Part shown: in pieces, positions 5,913 through 12,092 of the stretch
Layout: each line of letters starts with the position of its first letter
Numbering within the stretch: position 1 is the first letter of the stretch
Source of the DNA: an uncultured Collinsella sp.
Lineage (GTDB): Bacteria; Actinomycetota; Coriobacteriia; Coriobacteriales; Coriobacteriaceae
Reading direction: 5' to 3'
DNA: 29,010 bases
Assembly (NCBI GenBank): GCA_902479095.1
Contig: CABSNL010000023.1
Coordinates: 1 to 29,010, forward strand
The notes under the pieces: model-generated
What the model saw: the letters and a program-made list of their open reading frames with translations, nothing else
Database searches by the model: none
Told to the model about the DNA's origin: nothing
Position numbers and translations under genes: made by a program

Positions 5913-7328
5913 ATGGCCGAGGTTTGGCGCTTCTTTGCGCGTGAGGATGATTTTGCCGATATAGACGAGGCTGGTGCGTGCGAGCGCCTGGGCCGTGTGC
6001 TGTCGTTTCCGACCATTTCGAGTATGGATGCCGAGGCGGTGAACTGGCAGCCGTTCGACGACCTGCGCGCGTATATGCAGCAGGCGTATCCGCGCGTGTT
6101 CGCGGCGGGCGAGGTCGAGCTTATCGACCATTCGCTATTGGTGACGCTTAGCGGTTCCGACCCTGCCCTCAAACCCGTCATGCTCATGGGCCACATGGAC
6201 GTGGTTCCCGTGGTACCCGGCACCGAGGCTGACTGGACGCATGCCCCCTTTAGCGGACATGTGGACGACACCTACATTTGGGGTCGCGGCGCCATCGATA
6301 TGAAAGACCAGGTCGCAGGCATTCTCGAGGCGGTTGAGTATGCGCTCGCGCACGGCTGGGAGCACAAGCGTACCCTGCTGCTCGCCTTTGGCCAGGACGA
6401 GGAAACCACGCAGTGCGGCGCAGGCGCCATCGGCCGCGCGCTCGAGGAGCGCGGCATTGAGCTTGAGTACCTGATCGACGAGGGCGACTACCGTATTGTT
6501 TCGGCTGCCGAGTATGGCGCGGGCGAGGGCTGGCTTATGCATGCCGACCTCGCGGAGAAGGGTTACGCCGATATCATACTCAAGACGAAGAGTGAAGGCG
6601 GGCATTCGTCTAACCCCTACGGCGGCACATCGCTCGAGATGCTCAGTCGTGCCATCACCGCAATCTGCGATATCGAGTGGCCGCCGCGCGTGACCGACTT
6701 GCTTGCCGCCCAACTCGTCGAGTTGGGGCTCTACACGGCCGATGAAATTGCCGCCAACGGGGATGCCATTGTCCGCGATTGCCTCGCCAGCAAAAAGCTC
6801 TATCCGCTGGTGACGACCACCTGCGCGCCCACGCAGATCGAGGGTGGCAGCACCGGCGCCAACGTGATGCCGCAGGATATGTGGGCCAATATCAACTTCC
6901 GCATGCTCGAGGGCACGAGCGTGGCCGACGTTGTGGCGCGCTGCCGCGAGGCGGTTGCCGCGGCGGGCCTTGCCGGTCGTGTCGAAGTGGAGTTGGGCCC
7001 CGGCAGCTCCGAACCCTCGCCGTCCCCGCGCATCGGTGGACCGGGACTCGAGGCCGTTCGCGCCATTGCCGCCCGCTATTTCCGTGATCCAAAGGGGACG
7101 GAGGAAAACGGATCATTCGAGCCAGTGGCAATTGTGCCCTCGACCGTGATCGGTGCGACCGACGCTGCCAACTACCAGCACATTTGCCCTGAGTGCATTC
7201 GCTTCTCGGCCTTTGTGGTTGATGACGACGAGTGCGATCGCGGTGTCCACGGCACCAACGAGCGCATCACCCGCCGCGCCTACCTCCAGGGCATCCGCTT
7301 CCTCGTCGCTTTACTCCAAACGCTCTAG
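5913..7328 (+). CDS. M20 family metallopeptidase (dipeptidase / Gly-Xaa carboxypeptidase-like)
   Basis: The 471-residue enzyme is a zinc peptidase of the M20 family, expected to cleave small peptides or N-acyl amino acids in the cytoplasm. Zinc and catalytic residues are visible: His94 and Asp96 in LMGHMDVVPV, Asp129 in GRGAIDMKDQ, the Glu pair 163-164 in FGQDEETTQCGAGA, Asp189 in LIDEGD, and the late His in GVHGTNER. A dimerisation lid (about 215-360) contains SEGGHSSNPYGGTS. The order resembles PM20D1 / carboxypeptidase S rather than PepT. The ATG at 5913 follows AAAGGATG by a few bases; upstream in-frame codons fall inside the terminator hairpin. Its place right after an amino-acid importer suggests a shared role in peptide and amino-acid use. 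Confidence 0.92.
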   Translation: MAEVWRFFAREDDFADIDEAGACERLGRVLSFPTISSMDAEAVNWQPFDDLRAYMQQAYPRVFAAGEVELIDHSLLVTLSGSDPALKPVMLMGHMDVVPVVPGTEADWTHAPFSGHVDDTYIWGRGAIDMKDQVAGILEAVEYALAHGWEHKRTLLLAFGQDEETTQCGAGAIGRALEERGIELEYLIDEGDYRIVSAAEYGAGEGWLMHADLAEKGYADIILKTKSEGGHSSNPYGGTSLEMLSRAITAICDIEWPPRVTDLLAAQLVELGLYTADEIAANGDAIVRDCLASKKLYPLVTTTCAPTQIEGGSTGANVMPQDMWANINFRMLEGTSVADVVARCREAVAAAGLAGRVEVELGPGSSEPSPSPRIGGPGLEAVRAIAARYFRDPKGTEENGSFEPVAIVPSTVIGATDAANYQHICPECIRFSAFVVDDDECDRGVHGTNERITRRAYLQGIRFLVALLQTL

Positions 7329-7576
7329 CCAAAAAGCAAGCCCTTGGTGCAATGGAGTCAGGTTTGTTTGCACCAATCATTCCGTGCGGGTTATATGCAG
7401 GTTTGCCTGCGCACGCTATCATGTATGGGTTAGACCGCAATTATGTACCCCATACGCGAAGGGATGCGCATGTATCTGAAGATCGACATGTTCTAGCTGG
7501 GCTTACCCCCGCAGCGGCGCCCCGCGTCCCATCAATTCTGCCGATTTTCACCTTCACGCATATAAAGGAGTCCGTC
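7329..7576 (+). promoter_or_regulatory. Leader region of prfA, with hairpin
   Basis: This 248-nt gap holds a 9-bp inverted repeat, TTGGTGCAA (7344-7352) with TTGCACCAA (7368-7376), and a small GCAGG-TTTG-CCTGC hairpin near 7398. It also holds a minimal reading frame, MYLKIDMF, at 7470-7496 preceded by GAAGGG. I see no clear promoter pair and no T-run that would make the first hairpin a terminator. The prfA ribosome-binding site AAAGGAG is at 7565-7570. Confidence 0.3.
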
Positions 7577-8644
7577 ATGCGCGACAAGCTCGAAAAGATC
7601 ATCAAGGCCTACGAGGAGCTCGAGAAGAAGCTTTCCGACCCGGCCGTCGCCTCCGATATCAAGGAGTTCACGCGTCTCAACAAGGAGTACGCGCACCAGT
7701 CCGACCTCATCGCCGCCTCGCGCGAGTACATCGGCGCGCTCGATGACATCGAGGCTGCCAAGGAAATGCTGCACGATACCACCGATGCCGATGAGAAGGA
7801 GATGCTCCAGATGGACATCTCCGAAAACGAGGCAAAGCTCCCCCAGCTCGAGGAAGACATCAAGTACATGCTCATCCCGAGCGACCCCAACGACGACAAG
7901 AACACCATCGTCGAGATTCGCTCCGCCGCCGGTGGCGACGAGGCGGCCATCTTTGCCGGCGATCTGTACAAGATGTACCAGCGCTTTTGTGAGTCGCGCG
8001 GCTGGAAGACCACCGTGCTCGATTCCAGCCCCAGCGAGGCCGGTGGCTTTAAGTCCATTGAGTTCAAGGTTGAGGGCGACCGCGTCTACTCCGTTATGAA
8101 GTACGAGTCCGGCGTGCACCGTGTCCAGCGCGTCCCCAAGACCGAGTCCCAGGGCCGCATCCAGACTTCAACGGCTACCGTTGCCGTGCTTCCCGAGGCC
8201 GAGGAAATCGACGTCCAGATCAACCAGTCTGACCTGCGCATCGACACCTACTGCGCCTCCGGCCCTGGCGGTCAGTGCGTTAACACCACCTACTCCGCCG
8301 TGCGCATCACCCACCTGCCCACCAACACCGTGGTGCAGTCGCAGGAGCAGCGTTCCCAGATCCAGAACCGCGAGGTCTGCATGCAGATGCTGCGCGCCCG
8401 TCTGTACGAGATGGAACTCGAGAAGCAACAGGCAGAGCTCGGTGCCGAGCGCCAGAGCCAGATCGGCCACGGTAACCGTTCCGAGAAGATCCGCACCTAC
8501 AACCAGCCCCAGGACCGCGTGACCGATCACCGCATCGGTTTCAACTCCACTTATAACGGCGTCCTTCTGGGCGACCAGCTCGGCACCGTGATCGAGGCGC
8601 TCGCCGCCGCCGAGCGAGCCGAGAAGCTGGCACAGGCCGTTTAA
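7577..8644 (+). CDS. prfA: Peptide chain release factor 1 (RF1)
   Basis: The 355-residue protein reads UAA and UAG stop codons in the ribosome and triggers release of the finished chain. The codon-reading P-x-T motif is PKT at 187-189 within HRVQRVPKTESQGRIQTS, which marks RF1 rather than RF2. The catalytic GGQ is at 231-233 (ASGPGGQCVNTT); its Gln is the methylation target of PrmC, encoded next. The N-terminal helical domain (1-100) and the EIRSAAGGDEAAIFAGDL block are typical. Length is normal (about 355-360). The ATG at 7577 is chosen because AAAGGAG lies 6-7 nt upstream; the open frame extends 115 codons further back without family similarity. A structured element begins directly at the stop codon. 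Confidence 0.98.
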   Translation: MRDKLEKIIKAYEELEKKLSDPAVASDIKEFTRLNKEYAHQSDLIAASREYIGALDDIEAAKEMLHDTTDADEKEMLQMDISENEAKLPQLEEDIKYMLIPSDPNDDKNTIVEIRSAAGGDEAAIFAGDLYKMYQRFCESRGWKTTVLDSSPSEAGGFKSIEFKVEGDRVYSVMKYESGVHRVQRVPKTESQGRIQTSTATVAVLPEAEEIDVQINQSDLRIDTYCASGPGGQCVNTTYSAVRITHLPTNTVVQSQEQRSQIQNREVCMQMLRARLYEMELEKQQAELGAERQSQIGHGNRSEKIRTYNQPQDRVTDHRIGFNSTYNGVLLGDQLGTVIEALAAAERAEKLAQAV

Positions 8645-8791
8645 GTTACGGCGTTTTACCAAACGCCGTAACGACTCGACGCTGCAAACGCCCCTAAGCG
8701 GCAATCTGACGTTCAATCGTCGGTCGCGTACCGAAGTACGCTTCCCTCCTCTTTCACGTCACCTTGCTCGCTTAGGGGCGTTTTCGCTGTC
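8645..8791 (+). ncRNA. Structured 3'-end RNA element, copy A (after prfA)
   Basis: It starts on the base after the prfA stop codon. Hairpin 1 has 12-bp arms (8645-8656, 8661-8672) and a TACC loop. Then come GACGCTGC and a 15-bp closing stem (8686-8700 with 8769-8783). An internal loop carries GCAATC on the left and CCTTGCT on the right. Inside lie a 6-bp helix TGACGT/ACGTCA (8707-8712, 8756-8761) and an apical hairpin GCGTAC-CGAA-GTACGC (8726-8741). It ends with GTTTTCGCTGTC. The same order, lengths and loops recur at 24192-24339 with different but still paired stems. It could be a compound terminator or a stable 3'-UTR-derived RNA; I cannot assign it to a named family. Confidence 0.7.
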
Positions 8792-8818
8792 CGTCCTCTA
8801 CCTGCGGCGCCTTGGATG

Positions 8819-8847
8819 TAGTCATTGGGGACGTTCTTAAATGACTA
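8819..8847 (+). repeat. 29-nt REP-like unit
   Basis: TAGTCATT, the core GGGGACGTTCTT (8827-8838), and AAATGACTA form a short hairpin with 8-bp arms that exposes the core in the loop. It matches the units at 2774-2829 and 24376-24404. It lies 27 nt after structured element A. Confidence 0.7.
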
Positions 8848-9238
8848 GGTTGGGCACATTGCTTTGAGATGTTATTTAATCGGCTTTGATGGCCATTAAG
8901 CCGGCTACCTGCTCAAAGAAATTAGCGGCATTCATCTGCTATCGAAAATAATGCTCAAAAAATCGTCCAAGAAGTCGCGTGTCATTTTTTGATGCGTCGC
9001 GCGTCAAGTGATTTGGCAAGTTCTTGGTTAGATATTGGTCAGTTTTGGGTCAACCTTGCCAAAAGCTTGACGAATGCAGATTTAGACGTCGACGAATGAA
9101 CATTTCAGGCAGGTTCCAAGCAAAATTCTGGGCTGATTCTCGATAATCGCCTTCAATCGCCCCTTGCCATGCGCTGGCCTCGCGTACAATCTGCTCCGAC
9201 ATTCGCGCGCCGTCCGGCGCTTAAGAGGGGAGGACCCC
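8848..9238. other. AT-richer intergenic stretch, no gene seen
   Basis: Nearly 390 nt upstream of prmC are clearly richer in A/T than the surrounding genes and show no plausible reading frame. Visible structure: a near-palindrome CGGCTT...AAGCCG (8881-8903) centred on ATGGCCAT, an 8-bp inverted repeat TTGGCAAG (9013-9020) with CTTGCCAA (9055-9062), and a repeated GACGAATG near 9069 and 9091. The base composition suggests acquired DNA or an untranslated region; I cannot name it. Confidence 0.5.
9164..9190 (+). promoter_or_regulatory. Possible prmC promoter
   Basis: TTGCCA (9164-9169) and TACAAT (9185-9190) are separated by 15 nt, shorter than the ideal 17. The -10 box is good and the distance to the start codon (48 nt) is reasonable. 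The same CTCG...TACAAT context appears in the ATP-synthase promoter. Confidence 0.4.
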
Positions 9239-10489
9239 ATGGCAAACGAGATCTGGACCATCAAGCGTTGTCTCGAGTGGACCAAGGAGTACCTGGCCGA
9301 GCGCGGCGAGGAGCACCCCCGTCTTTCTGCCGAGTGGCTGCTGTGCGCCGCCACGGGCCTGGCGCGCATTGACCTATATATGCGTATGGACGAGACGCTT
9401 AACGCGGCCCAGCTCGAGACCATGCATGCGGCCGTTGTCCGCCGCGCTAAGGGCGAGCCGCTGCAATACATCACGGGCAGCACGCAGTTTCGCATGATCG
9501 ACGTCGCGTGCGCCCCCGGTGTGCTCATTCCGCGCCCCGAGACCGAGATGCTCGTCGAGGAAGTCCTCAATTATCTGGATGCCGAGGTGCTGAGCCCCGA
9601 GGCTGCTGCCCGTCAGCGTGTTGAGCTGCCTTGGAACGATGAGGTCGAGGAGGCACGCAAGGCCGAGGCCGCGCTGGCAGACGAACGGGCGACCGCCGAG
9701 CGCCGTGCCGCTAACCTGACGGCTGCCGATGAGGCGGCGCTAGGCGGCGACGTACTGGGCAGCCGTGCCTATGCCGAGGAACTGGCCGATCGCGAGGCCG
9801 AGGAAGCCGCCGCGCAGGCAGCAGAAGCCCAAGCCGCGGAAGCCGCCGAGTCCGAGCTCGACGAATACGGCATCGCCATCGAGGGTGCCGGCCAGGAGAC
9901 GGCTTTAGCTCAGGATGCCGCTGCGCCTGCCCCAACCGAGCCCTGCACTGCCCGCGTTCTCGAGGTCGGCTGCGGCACGGGCTGCATTTCGCTCTCCCTT
10001 GCCTGGGAGCGCCGCGGCCACGTTACCTGCACCGCCACCGATATCGAGCCGCGCGCTATCGATCTGGCCACCAAAAACCGCGACGCCCTCGGCCTCACGG
10101 CAGATGAGGTTGCCTTTAGCCTCACCAACCTGGTGAGTTCCATTCCCCGCGAAGAGTGGGGCACCTTTGATGTGCTTGTCTCCAATCCGCCCTACATTCC
10201 GACCGACGTCATGCGCTCACTGCCGCACGAGGTCAAGGACTTCGAGCCCGACCTGGCGCTTGAGGGCGGCGCCGACGGCCTCGATATCTTCCGCCGCCTG
10301 CTCAATGCGGCGCCTTACATGCTGCGCGCCGGCGGCCTGTTTGCCTGCGAGCTCTACGAGGGTGCCCTCGACGCCGCCGCCGGGCTCTGCCGCCAGGCGG
10401 GTCTCTCGGACGTGCGCATCGTCCGCGACCTCACCGATCGCCCCCGCATCGTCCGAGCCATCGTCACCGAGCCCAAACAACGTCAGTAA
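9239..10489 (+). CDS. prmC: Release-factor glutamine methyltransferase PrmC with long internal insertion
   Basis: PrmC methylates the Gln of the GGQ motif in RF1 and RF2 using S-adenosylmethionine. The N-terminal helical domain (residues 5-110) ends with the family block GEPLQYITGSTQF...PGVLIPRPETEMLVEEVL. The methyltransferase domain starts near 237 with the SAM motif VLEVGCGTGCISLSLA and contains the catalytic NPPY (316-319). Between them lie about 120 extra residues (114-236), rich in Ala and Glu and probably helical or disordered; normal PrmC is about 280 residues, this is 416. Codon use in the insert matches its surroundings and the frame stays open, so it is not a frameshift. The ATG at 9239 has GGGGAGG 6 nt upstream. 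Confidence 0.95.
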   Translation: MANEIWTIKRCLEWTKEYLAERGEEHPRLSAEWLLCAATGLARIDLYMRMDETLNAAQLETMHAAVVRRAKGEPLQYITGSTQFRMIDVACAPGVLIPRPETEMLVEEVLNYLDAEVLSPEAAARQRVELPWNDEVEEARKAEAALADERATAERRAANLTAADEAALGGDVLGSRAYAEELADREAEEAAAQAAEAQAAEAAESELDEYGIAIEGAGQETALAQDAAAPAPTEPCTARVLEVGCGTGCISLSLAWERRGHVTCTATDIEPRAIDLATKNRDALGLTADEVAFSLTNLVSSIPREEWGTFDVLVSNPPYIPTDVMRSLPHEVKDFEPDLALEGGADGLDIFRRLLNAAPYMLRAGGLFACELYEGALDAAAGLCRQAGLSDVRIVRDLTDRPRIVRAIVTEPKQRQ

Positions 10490-10503
10490 TATTCATTAAC
10501 TGG

Positions 10504-10532
10504 TTAGCAAAAATTATAAAGTAGTTTATAAT
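10504..10532 (+). promoter_or_regulatory. hicAB promoter with overlapping operator palindrome
   Basis: TTAGCA (10504-10509) and a perfect TATAAT (10527-10532) are 17 nt apart. The spacer and -10 box contain an 8-bp inverted repeat, ATTATAAA (10513-10520), GTAG, TTTATAAT (10525-10532). A repressor bound there would cover the -10 box, which fits autoregulation by HicB as known for this family. The A/T-richness contrasts with the neighbouring genes. Confidence 0.75.
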
Positions 10533-10538
10533 TAGGAC

Positions 10539-10556
10539 GGCCGAAAGAGGTCGGCC
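10539..10556 (+). promoter_or_regulatory. Hairpin presenting the hicA ribosome-binding site
   Basis: GGCCGA (10539-10544) and TCGGCC (10551-10556) can pair, leaving AAGAGG (10545-10550), the likely Shine-Dalgarno sequence, in the 6-nt loop just before the hicA ATG at 10558. This could tune toxin translation. Confidence 0.45.
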
Positions 10557-10557
10557 C

Positions 10558-10743
10558 ATGCAACCTCCTACCTTTCGGGAAATCATTGCCCTACTCAAGC
10601 ACGATGGATTCGTGAAGGTCGCGCAAGTCGGTAGTCATGCTAAGTATGTTTCTGGTGACCGTGTTGTCACCGTGAACGGCTCTGGTGGTGATCGACCAAA
10701 GAAGGGCACGTGGGCAAGTATTCGTCGCCAAGCTGGATGGTAG
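10558..10743 (+). CDS. hicA: HicA-family mRNA interferase toxin
   Basis: The 61-residue protein has the compact double-stranded-RNA-binding-like HicA fold: an opening helix FREIIALLKHDGF, the catalytic His27 in VGSHAKY, a strand pair with VVTVNG, and the closing PKKGTWASIRRQAGW helix. Known HicA proteins cut mRNA when not held by HicB. The start ATG at 10558 follows AAGAGG by 7 nt. The toxin gene comes first, the usual hicAB order, and hicB starts 11 nt after the stop codon. The pair lies between prmC and tsaC, which commonly sit close together in bacteria, so it probably arrived later. Activity is not shown, but no key residue looks lost. Confidence 0.9.
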   Translation: MQPPTFREIIALLKHDGFVKVAQVGSHAKYVSGDRVVTVNGSGGDRPKKGTWASIRRQAGW

Positions 10744-10754
10744 TTGGAGGCAAA

Positions 10755-11201
10755 ATGAGGCAGCGATTTACCTATGACTGCGTTCTCATAAAAGAAGACG
10801 ACGGTTACTGCGCCAGCTTCCCGCAGATTCCCGGCGCCTTTGCCGATGGCGATACACGCGAAGAAGCGATTGCCCATGCCACCGAGGCGCTGATGGCGTT
10901 TTTGGCCGACGACCTCAACAACGGTTTGACTCCGGCAGGGTACGAACACTCGGCCGAGGTCGTGGCCCTTTCAGTCGAAATCGACCACGAGGACGCTCGG
11001 GAAGCGGCGTGCCGAACATTTAAAGACGCAGCGCTGGACCTCAAAGTCTCCGCTCCACGGATTACCGCTCTGGTCAAAGCCGGAAAGCTCGATGTTGAAC
11101 TCGTCGACGGCCGTCGGATGATAACGATAGACAGCATCGAGCGCTACGCCGCCCAAAAACGCCACGCCGGCAGGCCAAAGAAGTTCGTCGCAGTTCAATA
11201 A
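10755..11201 (+). CDS. hicB: HicB-family antitoxin with excisionase-like DNA-binding domain
   Basis: The 148-residue partner neutralises HicA. Residues 4-60 form the degenerate RNase-H-like HicB domain, with VLIKEDDGYCASFPQIPGA, then GDTREEAIAHATEAL. The C-terminal part (about 95-133) reads LKVSAPRITALVKAGKL...GRRMITIDSIERYAA, which resembles the winged-helix excisionase/MerR-type DNA-binding fold rather than the more usual ribbon-helix-helix or Xre-type helix-turn-helix. A basic tail KRHAGRPKKF follows. The ATG at 10755 has GGAGG at 10746-10750; the frame opens earlier, inside hicA, without a site. It likely binds the palindrome at 10513-10532 and represses its own promoter. Confidence 0.88.
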   Translation: MRQRFTYDCVLIKEDDGYCASFPQIPGAFADGDTREEAIAHATEALMAFLADDLNNGLTPAGYEHSAEVVALSVEIDHEDAREAACRTFKDAALDLKVSAPRITALVKAGKLDVELVDGRRMITIDSIERYAAQKRHAGRPKKFVAVQ

Positions 11202-11335
11202 CCCCCTCACTTTCACCGACTACTAAAGCCGCTCACCAAACCAACATGCGCTCTGGGCAAATAGGTTGAATGTTTCGTGCGAGAATGCCCCTCAGTAAAC
11301 AAACTTGCACCAGAGCGTAAGGGGCTGGCATACAC

Positions 11336-12079
11336 ATGCAGACGGTCTATCGGGTATACAAGGGAACGCGCGAGCCGCATCGGCTTGCCGTCGAGCGCGC
11401 GGCCGAGGTGCTCGGCCGCGGCGGCCTGGTCTTGATCCCGACCGAGACCGTCTACGGTGTCGCCGTGGCAGTCAACGCCTTCTCCGATGCCGTCCCCCAA
11501 GATACAAGCGAATCCTTGTTGTGGCCGCGCGATCCGCATGCCACCGTTAACGGCGCCGCGGTCCCTGCGCTTGGTACTGGCTACCGCCGCATCTTTACCC
11601 TCAAGCAGCGCAAGCTCACCCAAACGGTCGCCTGGCTGGTCGATGGCGTCGAGGCGCTCGACCGCTATGGCGTGGATATCCCGGAAGATGCCCGCGTACT
11701 TGCGCGACGATGCTGGCCGGGAGCCCTGACTATCGTGGTCAAGGCGGCTCCCTGCGTGCCGACCTTTATGCGTGCTGCCGACGACACCGTGGCCCTGCGC
11801 GCTTCGGCCTCTCCCGTGGTCCAAGCGCTCATCCGCGCCTGCGGCAGTCCCCTTGCCTGCACGAGCGCCAACACACACGGCGCGCCCTCGCCGGCAAGCT
11901 TTGCCGCCGTCGAAGGTCGCATCCTGGAGGGGGTCGATGTTGCCGTCGACGCCGGCGAGACCCCGTGTCGCGACGCCTCGACCATCGTGTCGTTCCAGCA
12001 CGGCGGGCTCCAGATCCTGCGCCAAGGCGCACTTCCCGCATCAGAGATCGAACGGGTCCTGTCCGACCCGATGCAATAG
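11336..12079 (+). CDS. tsaC: L-threonylcarbamoyladenylate synthase (TsaC/Sua5 YrdC domain)
   Basis: The 247-residue enzyme makes threonylcarbamoyl-AMP from threonine, bicarbonate and ATP, the first step of the t6A modification on tRNAs that read ANN codons. Family blocks are GGLVLIPTETVYGVA (29-43), the RRIFTLKQR block with Lys90 and Arg92, CWPGALTIVV (126-135), VALRASASP and the CTSAN signature (175-179). About 33 extra residues (50-82, beginning FSDAVPQDTSES) separate the first block from the KQR loop, where most family members have about 10. No Sua5 C-terminal domain is present. The ATG at 11336 lies 12 nt after AAGGGG, a rather long spacer. glpK follows 13 nt later. Confidence 0.9.
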   Translation: MQTVYRVYKGTREPHRLAVERAAEVLGRGGLVLIPTETVYGVAVAVNAFSDAVPQDTSESLLWPRDPHATVNGAAVPALGTGYRRIFTLKQRKLTQTVAWLVDGVEALDRYGVDIPEDARVLARRCWPGALTIVVKAAPCVPTFMRAADDTVALRASASPVVQALIRACGSPLACTSANTHGAPSPASFAAVEGRILEGVDVAVDAGETPCRDASTIVSFQHGGLQILRQGALPASEIERVLSDPMQ

Positions 12080-12092
12080 AAAGGTGTAAGCG

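Noticed and set aside
8819..8847. REP-like unit as an intrinsic terminator
   Set aside because: The hairpin arms are short and A/T-rich and no T-run follows; element A already provides the strong structure after prfA.
11483..11581. tsaC as a frameshifted pseudogene
   Set aside because: The reading frame returns to family sequence (IFTLKQR, WPGALTIVV, CTSAN) without a stop, so an in-frame insertion explains it better.
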